DNA of 64,000 nt from Butyrivibrio sp. (GCA_022486625.1 JAKVKH010000007.1:1-64000), one strand, 5' to 3'; positions 41,716 to 51,524 are shown, counted from the stretch's first letter. Translations and numbers: made by a program. The notes: generated by a model from the letters alone, not told the origin.

Positions 41716-43869
41716 TCATATTCCTTTACGAATGGTGGAATACAGTTTTGTGTAGCTGTCCTGAGGTGACTGGATGATATCAGATACCATTTTGGCATCC
41801 CATTTGTCAGTGGCTACGATTTTGCCATCCTTGGCTTTTTCGGAAGCTTCGATGGCCTTCTGCAGCGTGGTGATACGATGTTTTAAGGAAATGGACAGCG
41901 ATTCACTTTCGCCGAAATGCTCTTCAATACCGGCAATGAACTGATCAACGTCCTGAATGGACATGATGGAATCTGCAAGTTCTTTGGGAATATAGGGAAG
42001 GTTCAGTTTGTATCCGCTTTTATCCTTTGTAACAATTTCGGACATTGTATCAAGGTCGCTCAGCGCATTGTCATTGTTGGTACCATTGATGTCAACAATA
42101 TGATGCTGTTTATCCAGATGGAAATTGATATCGGTAATGTTACGGCCGGTTTTTCCCAGCAGACAATCCATGACCTTCAGCTCTGTGAACTTGGAGGCAA
42201 GAGCGCCGGATATTTTTTTACTGTTCTTTTTATCCTTGATCAGCTTATAGAAGGAGACACCGTTAGACGCATCCGTGATGGTTCCTTTCGTGACGTTTCC
42301 TTTTTCGTCTTTGAGACGCACTTCCCTGCGCTGCTCCAGAATGGTGCTGTTGAGCTTCTCGGAGATCATGGAAGCAGCGGCATTGCGCAGCGGAATGTAA
42401 TTGTCTGACGTATCGGCGGGTGCCTGGCTGTTTGACCGCATTTCTGCCTGCATGAGGACAGGGATCATACTGTCGAGTTCCGTGTAGAATTCATCCAGTA
42501 TACTGGGTTCTTTTCCTTTATGATGGGTCAGTCTGCCTCGTAAAGCCAGTCGCATAAAAGGTTCGATCAGTACATGTTTCGGATCCGGATTGGCATCTTT
42601 GTCTGTGTTTGCAGAGACTTTTTTGATGATCTGCATATTCTGGTCTTTCCATTTTTTCATGGCTGTGGCTAAGGAGGCCTCGCTAAGCGGCAGTCCGTCC
42701 TTATCCATGATCTCACGGATACTTCCGTATATATCGCCGACGTTTTCAGCGGTAAGTGCGTTGCAGATCAGGTCGGACTTACTTTTGAACTCATAGTTTT
42801 GATAGGCTTTTAGGAGACCGGAATTTGCAGAATGTTGTTCTATAACATAGTTGTTTTCTCCGTCTTTTGCCTTGTAGACGAAATTCCCGTTGGAACTTAG
42901 CGTTTTCGTTTTTGGATTGACAGTGACTTCCCTGATGGAATGGTTTTGCTGCGAACGGAGCAGCAGCGCACCCCAGGAAACATTATCCTGATGTTTTATG
43001 GCATCACGGAGTTCGTAAAGAATATTGCCGCTGTTGTCGAGTACTTTTTCCAGATCGGGAATGTCCTTCATTGCCTTTTGGAGTTCATCATATTTGGCTT
43101 TAGTTTTATCACTGGTTTCGTGATTCAGACGGATTGACTGCCATGATTTCAGAATACCGTTCATGGATACGGTAAGTGCGACGAGTTCCGGTCTGAGGGA
43201 GTCCGGCTTGAGCGATACATCGACTTTCTGCTGCAGCTTTGCAGATGTTTCCTTAAGCCCGTTCAGAACTTTGGAAACATTGGCATCAAAATCAGAAGGT
43301 GCCTTCGGGTCAGACGGGGCGTCAAGTTTTGAGGTGATTTCCGGTGAAAAACTGAGCTTGCCGTAAAGGGCAGCAGCATTCTTTGTTTCTTCTGCAGATT
43401 GGTCTTCACGGTCTTCTTTTCTGATCTGCAGTCTGAGTTTCTGCTTATCGGTTTCGCTCATATCGGTCAGGAGGTTGACCTGATCATTCTGAAAATCCAG
43501 TATATTGTCCATGACTTGTTTATGAGCCTTTTTGTTTTTGCTCAGTTGCCTTGATGCACGGATGTGGTTTACCCATCTCTTGCTGTTCGGGTTGGCCTGA
43601 TCGACCTGCGCCCGTACGGCTTTGATGTCCTGCACTTTGCTCAGATCTGCCATTTTATACTGCAGTTCCTGATATTCGGTTCTGACAGCGCGGGTCAGGA
43701 GGTGTTCTTTCATCATGCTGTTGTAATTCTGGGCAGACAGCTGTTCAGGGGAAAGAATCTCCTGTTGAACGGTTTCCTGCTGAACAGGCGCTTTCATAAC
43801 TTCCTGGGGATGTTTCATAGATTGAATTGTCTGGTTTACGTTAAGGTTTGAAAGAGAATCATTATCCAT
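41716..43869 (-). CDS. Large cytosolic protein with kinase-like C-terminal signature
   Basis: 717 residues, strongly hydrophilic, without signal peptide or membrane helices. The first 250 residues are coiled-coil-like with many Gln, Lys and Asp. Near residues 567-605 MDCLLGKTGRNITDINFHLD is followed by HIVDINGTNNDNAL. This resembles the catalytic loop and metal-binding segment of PI3/4-kinase-like proteins of gut Clostridia, which read roughly DYxxGQxDRHxGN and then IDND. The expected Asp-Arg-His is changed to GRN, so activity is doubtful. Similar large proteins are, as I recall, found in Lachnospiraceae. Function unknown. An AAGGAAGG site precedes the ATG. Confidence 0.6.
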   Translation of the reverse strand: MDNDSLSNLNVNQTIQSMKHPQEVMKAPVQQETVQQEILSPEQLSAQNYNSMMKEHLLTRAVRTEYQELQYKMADLSKVQDIKAVRAQVDQANPNSKRWVNHIRASRQLSKNKKAHKQVMDNILDFQNDQVNLLTDMSETDKQKLRLQIRKEDREDQSAEETKNAAALYGKLSFSPEITSKLDAPSDPKAPSDFDANVSKVLNGLKETSAKLQQKVDVSLKPDSLRPELVALTVSMNGILKSWQSIRLNHETSDKTKAKYDELQKAMKDIPDLEKVLDNSGNILYELRDAIKHQDNVSWGALLLRSQQNHSIREVTVNPKTKTLSSNGNFVYKAKDGENNYVIEQHSANSGLLKAYQNYEFKSKSDLICNALTAENVGDIYGSIREIMDKDGLPLSEASLATAMKKWKDQNMQIIKKVSANTDKDANPDPKHVLIEPFMRLALRGRLTHHKGKEPSILDEFYTELDSMIPVLMQAEMRSNSQAPADTSDNYIPLRNAAASMISEKLNSTILEQRREVRLKDEKGNVTKGTITDASNGVSFYKLIKDKKNSKKISGALASKFTELKVMDCLLGKTGRNITDINFHLDKQHHIVDINGTNNDNALSDLDTMSEIVTKDKSGYKLNLPYIPKELADSIMSIQDVDQFIAGIEEHFGESESLSISLKHRITTLQKAIEASEKAKDGKIVATDKWDAKMVSDIIQSPQDSYTKLYSTIRKGI

Positions 43870-43919
43870 GAGCGATTACCTTCCTTGTCATAAAGTGAGA
43901 AAAACAGAATCAGGAAACT

Positions 43920-44759
43920 TCATCTGAGGGGGAGTACCATATGGTAAGCCGGCTCAGTAACGGCATCAGGAGCCAGTGAATTCACCAGCCTGATGGAAGC
44001 TTCATTGATGGCAGCAATGGAAAGTGTGAGATGGTCGAGACCATGTTCTTTGAGTTCCTGCAGTTCATAGATCAGCAGAATGGGCATAACGGCTGCAGAA
44101 TCACTGGAGACATAGAGATAGGAGAGCTCCAATCGCTGATCCCCGTCATAGGACATCAGAAGACAGGCATTGATTTTGTGATCATGCAGATAGAAAAGGG
44201 AAAGGCCGGAATGGTACAGGCTTAAGAATTCATCTGGTGTACTGCAGAGCGGAAGCTCATTGAGAAGAGAATGAATCATGGGAGTCTTTGAGGATGCAGG
44301 GAGTTCATCAAGCGATATCACATTGGAAGTATCAACTTTGCGGTCGAAAAATGAATTCTGGCAGAGCCTGCTGACAGGAACCTGCACACTGATTGCGGAT
44401 TCTTCGGCAAAGGAAAAACCCATTCTGAGTGCAAAGTCAATCATGGGCGCATTACTGTCCTCGTGATGCAGCCATAACTCAATTTCCGTGATGTCCTGAT
44501 GGAGCAGATGTGTCAGAAGATTCTGATACAGATACAGCATGGTACCGCGTCGTCTGTATGCTTCAGCTACGCATACCCAGCATATCTCGCAGATACCGGC
44601 AGATATTTTGAAAACCATGACGCCGAATGCAGCGGTGCCATCATCGTTGAACGCAGCGATACAGAAATACTCACCGCTTTTCAGACGGGGCATCATTTCA
44701 GAAGGAATATAATGCTCAAATCTGTCGAGGTCTGCATTGTCTACAGCTAAGATATTCAT
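43920..44759 (-). CDS. Tandem GNAT-fold protein
   Basis: 279 residues. The N-terminal GNAT domain is complete: WVCVAEAYRRRGTMLYLYQN (acetyl-CoA motif), IELWLHHEDSNAPMIDFALR. A second GNAT-like half follows from about residue 150 to the end (LSYLYVSSDSAAVMPILLIY, LTLSIAAINEASIRLVN) but lacks the R/QxxGxG loop, so only the first half should bind acetyl-CoA. Its substrate is unknown. It precedes the 717-residue gene on the minus strand by about 50 bases, so the two may be co-transcribed. Confidence 0.88.
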   Translation of the reverse strand: MNILAVDNADLDRFEHYIPSEMMPRLKSGEYFCIAAFNDDGTAAFGVMVFKISAGICEICWVCVAEAYRRRGTMLYLYQNLLTHLLHQDITEIELWLHHEDSNAPMIDFALRMGFSFAEESAISVQVPVSRLCQNSFFDRKVDTSNVISLDELPASSKTPMIHSLLNELPLCSTPDEFLSLYHSGLSLFYLHDHKINACLLMSYDGDQRLELSYLYVSSDSAAVMPILLIYELQELKEHGLDHLTLSIAAINEASIRLVNSLAPDAVTEPAYHMVLPLR

Positions 44760-44900
44760 TTATTTCCTCGGTTCTTCGCATGTGCATGAAAATGCGACAG
44801 GGTGTGCTTTAAGCACGTTGAAAGACATAAATATAACTATATGTTAGCAGATATAATCAGAAATTGCATAAAGGTTGTTTAAAGATTTACGGTTTTGCGC

Positions 44901-44932
44901 AAAACAAAAGCCGGCACAATAAAGTGCCGGCC
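44901..44932 (-). terminator. Terminator of mgsA
   Basis: GCCGGCAC and GTGCCGGC arms, followed on the minus strand by TTTTGTTTTG. Confidence 0.85.
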
Positions 44933-44967
44933 TGTCAGTAGAAAGATACATTTTAACTGTTGAACAA

Positions 44968-45438
44968 TCAGAGCGTTGCAGCTCTTTCATCAATCTTCTG
45001 CTGGAAATTTACAACAGAGTGATTATATTCCTGATCCATCAGTGTGGAAGTAATCATGAAATCAGCAGTTGCCTTATTATTGGCAATCGGGATGTCGTAT
45101 ACCTGCGCAATACGCAGCAGAGCCTTTACATCCGGGTCATGTGGCTGTGCGGTCAGAGGATCGGAGAAGAATACGATGAAGTCGATTCTGCCTTCTACGA
45201 TTTTGGCACCGATCTGAAGATCTCCGCCGAGCGGGCCGCTGCTGTATCCCTTTACCGGAAGTGATGTTGCTTCCGTGATCATTTTTGCAGTTGTTCCGGT
45301 ACCGCACAGGAAGTGCTTTTTCAGGATTTCCTTATGAGAATCGCACCATTCGATCAGCTCGTGCTTTTTCTGGTCATGAGCAATCAGTGCGATGTTTTTC
45401 TGTTTTCCGATTGTTAATGTTACAAAATCTTTATCCAT
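44968..45438 (-). CDS. mgsA: Methylglyoxal synthase
   Basis: 156 residues. The enzyme turns dihydroxyacetone phosphate into methylglyoxal and phosphate, a glycolysis bypass under phosphate limitation or sugar-phosphate overload. Diagnostic stretches are IALIAHDQKKHELIEW, GTGTTAKMI (phosphate-binding), YSSGPLGGDLQIGAKI with the catalytic Asp, FFSDPLTAQPHDPDVKALLR, and PIANNKATADFMI. Length is normal for the family. A GGAGAG site precedes the ATG. It is a single-gene transcript with its own terminator. Confidence 0.96.
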   Translation of the reverse strand: MDKDFVTLTIGKQKNIALIAHDQKKHELIEWCDSHKEILKKHFLCGTGTTAKMITEATSLPVKGYSSGPLGGDLQIGAKIVEGRIDFIVFFSDPLTAQPHDPDVKALLRIAQVYDIPIANNKATADFMITSTLMDQEYNHSVVNFQQKIDERAATL

Positions 45439-45815
45439 GTTTTCTCTCCTTGCGAGGCATTCACCTTCGCCTGTGCAATCTTCCTTTGCACGATCTCTTT
45501 ACAATTTTCTTATTTCAATAAAAAAATAACAGAGCTGTCTGATAATGTCAATCAGTTTATCACAAGTATAGTATAAATATGTCTTAAATCAAAGTGTCTG
45601 TTGAAGCAGGAAGCGGTCAGCCATTAAAGCAGCCGGTGGGCTGTCGGCCTGCGAAAGCCGTCTGCTGCAGGGGGGTTGACATTCACCCGCAGAAGAATAT
45701 AATTACCAATGATAATTACCTAAGGTAACTATACCGGAACACCAATCAAAAATAACAATCAGAAATGACAATCTGAACGATCGGCATGAAACTGCCGGAA
45801 AGGGTGCAGGACATG
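45439..45815. other. Divergent intergenic region mgsA / marR
   Basis: About 370 bases holding the mgsA 5' leader and the promoter-operator of the MarR-exporter operon (45676-45728). No small gene is supported. Confidence 0.6.
45676..45728 (+). promoter_or_regulatory. Consensus promoter with MarR operator
   Basis: TTGACA at 45676-45681, 16 bases, TATAAT at 45698-45703. The palindrome TTACCTAAGGTAA follows at 45716-45728, over the expected transcript start. It fits repression by the MarR protein encoded just downstream. Confidence 0.8.
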
Positions 45816-46262
45816 AACACAGAGACAACGAGTGATTTTCTTGGCGCCTGTCATGAAGCCAGGAAAATTGTGGAACTGATGCCGAAACTTCCCAAAGGAA
45901 TGAAGCCCGGTCACATCCATGTGATTGATATCATATATCGGCTGCAGCAGGGAGATCAGGCCGTCAGAGTCAGTGACATAGGTGCTGCGCTCCATGTGAC
46001 GAACCCCGGAATTACGAGGCTTGTAAATGAACTGGTGGAACTGAAGGCAGTACAGAAAGAGCAGAGTGAAACGGATCGCAGAGTGTTTACCGTCAGTCTG
46101 ACTGCGACTGGGATGAAATATTACAGAAAATATCTGGAAGAATATCATCGGACAATGGCACAGAAGTTCTCCGGCATTTCGGAGAAGGATATGGAGACAG
46201 CGGCTCGTGTCATGCATGAAGTATACCGGATTATGTCGAACGGGAATATGGAGCTTGACTGA
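45816..46262 (+). CDS. MarR-family regulator of the DHA2 exporter
   Basis: 148 residues from the ATG at 45816. An upstream ATG at 45786 is possible but has no ribosome binding site. The winged helix is visible: GHIHVIDIIYRLQQGDQAVR, VSDIGAALHVTNPGITRLVN, ELKAVQKEQSETDRRVFTVS. MarR dimers usually lose DNA binding on ligand. The palindrome over its promoter and the adjoining exporter gene 44 bases later support self-repression and drug-induced efflux. The effector is unknown. Confidence 0.93.
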   Translation, partial: NTETTSDFLGACHEARKIVELMPKLPKGMKPGHIHVIDIIYRLQQGDQAVRVSDIGAALHVTNPGITRLVNELVELKAVQKEQSETDRRVFTVSLTATGMKYYRKYLEEYHRTMAQKFSGISEKDMETAARVMHEVYRIMSNGNMELD

Positions 46263-46306
46263 ACGTTCCGCAGCCGGTTCTGAAATTGGAAAGGATACAG
46301 AAATAA

Positions 46307-47704
46307 ATGGAAAACAAATTTGAACGAAAACTTGATCTGAAACTGATCCTGTCGATTATTGCGGCAGGACTGATGTCTTTTACCGGCGTTGTGGTGGAAA
46401 CGTCCATGAATGTCACATTTCCGACGCTGATGAAGGAGTTCGGCGTGGATACGGCGACCGTGCAGTGGATTACCACAGGCTATCTGCTGGTGCTGTCGGT
46501 TATCATTCCGCTGTCGTCATTCCTGAAAAAGAGATTTCGCATGAAGCAGCTGTTTCTCTTTGCCATCATCATTTTTATTATTGCAACCGTGCTGTGCATG
46601 GCGGCACCGGATTTCTGGCTGCTGCTGGCGGGCAGACTTCTGCAGGGCGTGGGTACGGGAATTGCACTTCCGCTGATGTTTAACATTGTACTGGAGCAGG
46701 CACCATATGAGAAGATGGGCTTCATGATGGGCGTTGCTTCACTGGTAACGGCGATTGCACCGGCAGTCGGACCGTCTTTTGGCGGACTCATCGTCAATAC
46801 ACTTGGCTGGAGAATGATCTTCGTATTCCTGCTCCCGCTCCTCGTGATCTCCATGCTGATGGGAATCTATGCAATCCGGCAGTCATCGGTGACAGAGCGT
46901 ATTTCATTTGATGTCCCGGGATATCTTTTCCTGATCATCTGCTTTGTGTGTTTTATTTTCGCAGTGAATCTGGCCAGCAGTCATGGCTGGATCAGTGTGC
47001 AGGTGACGGGGCTGTTCCTGATCAGTCTTGTTGCACTGATTGTATTTGTGAAACGCTCATCAGGGATGGACAGACCGCTGATCAGGGTTGAGGTGTTCCG
47101 GACAGGGAAGTTTACATTCAGCGTACTGTATCTGCTGCTGGTTCAGTTTATCTGCCTGGGCATCGGATTTCTTCTGCCGAATTTTGCACAGCTCGTCATG
47201 GGAGACAATGCGCTGACTGCAGGGTGCATTCTGCTGCCGGGCTGTATTGTCGGCGCACTTCTGACACCCTTTACGGGGAAACTTCTGGATAAATGCGGTG
47301 CAGCACTGCCGATTCTGATCGGCGCGGCATCTGCACTTGTTGCTGCGGTTCTGTTCGCCCTGTTTGTCCGCACGGCCACTACGGCAGAACTGACCGGGAT
47401 CTATATGTTCTTTGCAGCAGCGCAGGGATTTACGGTCGGAAATATCATGACCAATGGCCTCAGGAGTCTTCCGGATGCCCTTAATGCAGACGGCAATGCA
47501 GTATTCAGTACGTTCCAGCAGCTGGCGGGAGCCATCGGTACTTCCGTTGTATCCACAATCGTGGCAGCTGCGCAGCAGAAATATCCGGATGACATGTCTG
47601 CCGGAACAATGTGCGGAACACAGAATGCATTTGTGCTTTTGCTGGCGATGTCCGCAGTAATGGCATTTTGCGCTGTTATGGCGGTCCGCCGCAGTAAAAC
47701 GTGA
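46307..47704 (+). CDS. MFS exporter, DHA2 family (EmrB-like)
   Basis: 465 residues with about 14 hydrophobic segments. MFS markers: VVETSMNVTFPTLMKEFGVD in helix 1, RLLQGVGTGIALPLMF (motif B), and GVASLVTAIAPAVGPSFGGL (motif C, typical of antiporters). It probably exports drugs or bile-type compounds by proton exchange. It is co-transcribed with the MarR gene. No membrane-fusion partner is nearby, as expected for a Gram-positive bacterium. Confidence 0.94.
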   Translation: MENKFERKLDLKLILSIIAAGLMSFTGVVVETSMNVTFPTLMKEFGVDTATVQWITTGYLLVLSVIIPLSSFLKKRFRMKQLFLFAIIIFIIATVLCMAAPDFWLLLAGRLLQGVGTGIALPLMFNIVLEQAPYEKMGFMMGVASLVTAIAPAVGPSFGGLIVNTLGWRMIFVFLLPLLVISMLMGIYAIRQSSVTERISFDVPGYLFLIICFVCFIFAVNLASSHGWISVQVTGLFLISLVALIVFVKRSSGMDRPLIRVEVFRTGKFTFSVLYLLLVQFICLGIGFLLPNFAQLVMGDNALTAGCILLPGCIVGALLTPFTGKLLDKCGAALPILIGAASALVAAVLFALFVRTATTAELTGIYMFFAAAQGFTVGNIMTNGLRSLPDALNADGNAVFSTFQQLAGAIGTSVVSTIVAAAQQKYPDDMSAGTMCGTQNAFVLLLAMSAVMAFCAVMAVRRSKT

Positions 47705-47771
47705 TAGAATCGTGATATCAGACAGCATTGAGCCGGCAAAGAATCCGCGTGCGAGAATGCATTGGAGAATG

Positions 47772-47826
47772 AAAAAAAGAGGCTGCGAAGAATGTGTAAA
47801 AAACATTCTTCACAGCCCTTGTTTTT
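47772..47826. terminator. Bidirectional terminator
   Basis: GGCTGCGAAGAATGT and ACATTCTTCACAGCC arms (one G-T pair) have a T-run on each side. It serves both the exporter and guaB. Confidence 0.85.
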
Positions 47827-49327
47827 ACTGATGATTTACGTTGTCCTTAACCACAACATCGTGAGCGCCGCCTTCTACAATGGAAACGCTGCTGACGAGT
47901 GTGATTCTTGCCTTCTCCTGCAGTTCCTTGATATTCAGTGCGCCGCAGTTGCACATGGTGGAACGGATCTTGCTGGTAGTCAGTTCAACGCCGTCATGAA
48001 GAGATCCGGCATAGGGAACGTAGCAGTCAACGCCCTCAACGAAGGAGAGCTTTTTTGCTCCGCCCATATCGTATCGCTGCCAGTTACGTGCTCTGGCACT
48101 TCCTTCGCCCCAATACTCTTTCATGTAATTGCCGTTTACCATGACCTTGTTGGTCGGGCTTTCGTCAAAGCGTGCAAAGTAGCGGCCCAGCATACAGAAA
48201 TCGCAGCCCATGGCAAGAGCCAGTGTTACATGATAATCATAAACAATACCGCCGTCAGAGCAGATCGGAACGTAGATACCTGTTTCTTCATAGTATTCGT
48301 CACGGGCCTTTGCCACTTCGATGACTGCAGTTGCCTGTCCGCGTCCGATGCCTTTTGTTTCTCTTGTGATACAGATGGACCCGCCGCCGATACCGATCTT
48401 GACGAAATCAGCACCTGCTTCTGCAAGGAAGCGGAATCCGTCACGGTCCACAACGTTGCCGGCGCCGATTTTGACACTGTCGCCGTATTTCTCACGAACA
48501 TACTTCAGGACAATTGCCTGCCATTCGGTATAGCCTTCGCTGGAATCGATACACAGAACATCCGCACCTGCTTCGATCAGTGCAGGGATACGCTCTTCAT
48601 AATCTCTTGTGTTGATGCCTGCGCCTACAACATATCGTTTCTGGGAATCCAGAAGCTCGTTCTTATTTCCCTTGTGCTGTTCGTAATCCTTGCGGAAAAC
48701 GAAGGAAAGCAGATGATCGTCCTTATCAACAACCGGAAGTGAATTCAGTTTGTTGTCCCAGATGATATTGTTGGCTTCCTTAAGACTTGTTCCTTCGGGA
48801 ACGGTCACCAGTTTCTCACGGGGTGTCATGAAGCCGCTGACCTTATCGTCGGGAGACATTCTGCTGACACGGTAATCCTTGCTGGATACGATGCCGACCA
48901 GCTTGCCGTGGGCGGTTCCGTCATCTGTTACAGCAACTGTGGAATGACCTGTGGCAGCTTTTAATGCCAGAATATCAGCAAGTGTCTGGTCAGCACGGAT
49001 GTTGGAATCTGATACGACGAAGCCGGCCTTGTATGACTTTACATTTCTGACCATAGCTGCCTGGCTCTCTATTGTCTGAGATCCGAAGATAAAGGATACG
49101 CCGCCTTCTTTTGCCAGCGCGATTGCGAGCTTGTCATCTGATACAGACTGCATGATGGCGGAAATCAGCGGAGTGTTCATTGAAATCGGGGATTCTTCTC
49201 CCTTTCGGAATTTTACCAGCGGGGTTTTAAGAGATACATTTGCAGGGGTATGCTGTGTTCCTGAATATCCGGGTACCAGCAGATACTCTCCAAAAGTGCG
49301 CGACGGTTCTTCATAATAATATGCCAT
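47825..49327 (-). CDS. guaB: IMP dehydrogenase
   Basis: 500 residues. It makes XMP from IMP with NAD, the first step to GMP. The TIM barrel is split by two CBS domains at about 100-225 ([40 protein letters not shown]). The catalytic loop is [13 protein letters not shown], with Cys319 (usual form GIGPGSICTTR). The active-site flap includes [15 protein letters not shown]. It belongs to the divergent IMPDH subgroup with a Gly for Pro change in the loop. The N-terminal extension [20 protein letters not shown] is typical of that subgroup. An AGGAGG site precedes the ATG. It is monocistronic. Confidence 0.94.
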   Translation of the reverse strand: MAYYYEEPSRTFGEYLLVPGYSGTQHTPANVSLKTPLVKFRKGEESPISMNTPLISAIMQSVSDDKLAIALAKEGGVSFIFGSQTIESQAAMVRNVKSYKAGFVVSDSNIRADQTLADILALKAATGHSTVAVTDDGTAHGKLVGIVSSKDYRVSRMSPDDKVSGFMTPREKLVTVPEGTSLKEANNIIWDNKLNSLPVVDKDDHLLSFVFRKDYEQHKGNKNELLDSQKRYVVGAGINTRDYEERIPALIEAGADVLCIDSSEGYTEWQAIVLKYVREKYGDSVKIGAGNVVDRDGFRFLAEAGADFVKIGIGGGSICITRETKGIGRGQATAVIEVAKARDEYYEETGIYVPICSDGGIVYDYHVTLALAMGCDFCMLGRYFARFDESPTNKVMVNGNYMKEYWGEGSARARNWQRYDMGGAKKLSFVEGVDCYVPYAGSLHDGVELTTSKIRSTMCNCGALNIKELQEKARITLVSSVSIVEGGAHDVVVKDNVNHQ

Positions 49328-49522
49328 GATAGCCTCCTTGAAATAAGTAATTGGATGTCTTTTATATGATAGGAATAATTTATATCAGAAATGACATTCA
49401 GAATTGAATTTCCTTGTATTCTACAATATTATTTTAATAAGTAACAGAACTTTTTTCTGATTTTGATAAAAAAGGAACTGAAATAGCTTACAGCTGCAAA
49501 AAAAAGTGCAGGGGATGACCAT

Positions 49523-50104
49523 ATGATGAAACATGATGCGATATCGGATAACGGAACAAATGTCAGGCACAGGCTTGCAGATGCGCTTGAAACCTGTATG
49601 AAGAGTGCACCGCTGGAGAAGATTACAGTGCGGCAGATCACGGATACCTGCGGGGTTTCGAGGCAGACCTTCTACCGGAATTTTACGGACAAGTATGATC
49701 TCATCAACTGTTATTTTGATGAACTTCTGAATAAGTCATTTCAGCATATGGGCTATGGCAATACCGCATACGACAGCCTGGTGCATAAATTTACCTATAT
49801 TCAGGAGGAAAAATTTTTTTTCAAGGCAGCATTCAGAAATGACTCGCAGAACAATCTCCGGGATCATGATATTCAGATGATCATGGACTTTTACAAAAAA
49901 TTGATTGCGGGCAAAAAGGGGACATTTCCGGAGGTACAGTTCGGAGGTCTTCTGGAGATGTACTGTGTCGCTTCGGTGTATATGACGCAGCAGTGGGTGC
50001 TTAAAGGGTGTAAGGATGCACCGGAGAAAATGGCGCAACTCATGATCGAAGCCATGCCGCCGCGGCTGTCGGAGCTTTTTTCACAGCTCGGTATTCTGGA
50101 CTGA
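49523..50104 (+). CDS. TetR/AcrR-family regulator (DhaS-like)
   Basis: 193 residues. The helix-turn-helix lies at 14-60 (LADALETCMKSAPLEKITVR, QITDTCGVSRQTFYRNFTDK). The C-terminal helical domain has the DhaS-type FKAAFRNDSQNNLRD and the tail MAQLMIEAMPPRLSELF. Such regulators often activate or repress dihydroxyacetone or alcohol genes. It lies 205 bases upstream of the FucO-like gene, in the same direction, with a terminator between, so control of that gene is likely. The start is preceded by a GGGGATGACC tract. Confidence 0.9.
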   Translation: MMKHDAISDNGTNVRHRLADALETCMKSAPLEKITVRQITDTCGVSRQTFYRNFTDKYDLINCYFDELLNKSFQHMGYGNTAYDSLVHKFTYIQEEKFFFKAAFRNDSQNNLRDHDIQMIMDFYKKLIAGKKGTFPEVQFGGLLEMYCVASVYMTQQWVLKGCKDAPEKMAQLMIEAMPPRLSELFSQLGILD

Positions 50105-50193
50105 ACCGTGCCGGAGCCACGGGCAGTGCTGATTACCGAAAAAACTGCCAAAAGACAGTGGATAATTTTGGTGCAAAACAACGAAGTTTAAGG

Positions 50194-50231
50194 ATAAGTT
50201 ACACTCAGCCCCGAGTGTAACTTATTTTTTG
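50194..50231 (+). terminator. Terminator of the TetR gene
   Basis: ATAAGTTACACTC and GAGTGTAACTTAT arms are followed by TTTTT. It separates the regulator from fucO. Confidence 0.85.
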
Positions 50232-50308
50232 GTTCAGGTCAAATTATACTGAAGGATGTGAGGGGTGAGATATCAAAAACACAGATAATTTACAGGAGGG
50301 TACAGATC

Positions 50309-51454
50309 ATGGCAAACAAAATTTCGTTAAATGGAACATCTTATCATAGACACGGTGCAATTTCTGAAATCGTAGGAGAAGTTAAGAGCAGAGGCTTCCA
50401 CAAAGCTTTTGTCGCATCTGATCCGGATCTTGTAAAGTTCGGCGTAACGGCAAAGGTTACGGCGCTTCTGGATAAAGAAAACATGGCATATGAGATTTAT
50501 TCGGATATTAAACCGAATCCCACAATTGCAAACGTTCAGCATGGCGTGACTGCATTCAAGGCATCCGGCGCTGACTATATCATTGCCATCGGCGGCGGTT
50601 CTTCCATGGATACGTCCAAGGCAATCGGCATCATCATTGCGAATCCGGAGTTCGCAGATGTCAGAAGCCTTGAAGGCGTTGCACCGACGAAGAATCCGTG
50701 TGTACCGATTATTGCGGTTCCTACGACAGCAGGTACGGCAGCAGAGGTTACAATCAACTATGTCATCACAGATGTTGAGAAAAAGAGAAAGTTTGTCTGC
50801 GTAGATCCGCATGATATGCCGATCGTGGCAGTTGTGGATCCAGATATGATGTCTTCCATGCCGAAGGGTCTGACCGCCAGCACAGGTATGGACGCACTGA
50901 CACATGCCATTGAAGGCTACACCACACGTGCTGCATGGGAGATGACAGACATGTTCCACATCGAAGCAATCCGTCTGATCGCACAGCATCTGCGCGGCGC
51001 GGTTGCCGGCACACCGGAAGGCCGTGAGGGCATGGCACTTGCACAGTACATCGCAGGAATGGGATTCTCCAACGTAGGTCTGGGCATTGACCATTCCATG
51101 GCGCATACACTCAGCGCTTATTATGACACACCGCATGGTATGGCATGCGCACAGCTCCTGCCGATTTCCATGGAATTCAATAAGGATTACACCGGAGAGA
51201 AGTATAAGGAGATTGCAAAGGCATTCAACGTACCCGGTGTGGATTCCATGAGTCAGGAAGAGTACCGCGATGCAGCCATTGCAGCAGTTAAGAAGCTGTC
51301 AGAGGATGTAGGCATTCCGGCGAAGAATGAACGTATCAAAGAGGAGGATCTTTCTGCACTGGCAACAGATGCACTGCATGATGCCTGCTATCCGGGCAAT
51401 CCGCGTGAGGCGGATAAGGATCAGGTCATCAGCATGTTCCGCCAGCTGATGTAA
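50309..51454 (+). CDS. fucO: Lactaldehyde reductase / iron-dependent alcohol dehydrogenase
   Basis: 381 residues from the ATG at 50309, with GGAGGG upstream. It matches Escherichia coli FucO along its length: IGGGSSMDTSKAIGI (NAD loop), PTTAGTAAEVTINYVITD, KFVCVDPHDMPIVAVVDPDM, GMDALTHAIEGY, GMGFSNVGLGIDHSMAH and DTPHGMA. The Asp and three His iron ligands are present. It reduces lactaldehyde to 1,2-propanediol or another short aldehyde. No fucose genes lie nearby, so its true role could also be glycerol or ethanol metabolism. A TetR/DhaS-type regulator lies upstream. Confidence 0.93.
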   Translation: MANKISLNGTSYHRHGAISEIVGEVKSRGFHKAFVASDPDLVKFGVTAKVTALLDKENMAYEIYSDIKPNPTIANVQHGVTAFKASGADYIIAIGGGSSMDTSKAIGIIIANPEFADVRSLEGVAPTKNPCVPIIAVPTTAGTAAEVTINYVITDVEKKRKFVCVDPHDMPIVAVVDPDMMSSMPKGLTASTGMDALTHAIEGYTTRAAWEMTDMFHIEAIRLIAQHLRGAVAGTPEGREGMALAQYIAGMGFSNVGLGIDHSMAHTLSAYYDTPHGMACAQLLPISMEFNKDYTGEKYKEIAKAFNVPGVDSMSQEEYRDAAIAAVKKLSEDVGIPAKNERIKEEDLSALATDALHDACYPGNPREADKDQVISMFRQLM

Positions 51455-51491
51455 GATTGATAAGAGATTGCTTCATAAGCTTTGCATTTTC

Positions 51492-51524
51492 AGGGGCTGC
51501 CTTTTCGGGCAGCCCCTTTTGCGT
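51492..51524 (+). terminator. Terminator of fucO
   Basis: GGGGCTGCC and GGGCAGCCCC arms around TTTTC are followed by TTTT. Confidence 0.85.

Noticed and set aside
44810..44880. A promoter or small RNA upstream of the tandem GNAT gene
   Set aside because: Only weak AT-rich boxes were seen and no structure beyond the mgsA terminator.
47762..48742. A 326-codon plus-strand frame opposite guaB
   Set aside because: It is antisense to IMP dehydrogenase and begins in the terminator region. The translation is Cys-rich and lacks domain sense.
49328..49522. A purine riboswitch ahead of guaB
   Set aside because: The leader is short and AT-rich, and lacks the conserved junction sequences of purine riboswitches.
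50327..51136. A 269-codon minus-strand frame opposite fucO
   Set aside because: It is a shadow of the alcohol dehydrogenase gene with no start signal and a Cys/His/Arg-rich nonsense sequence.
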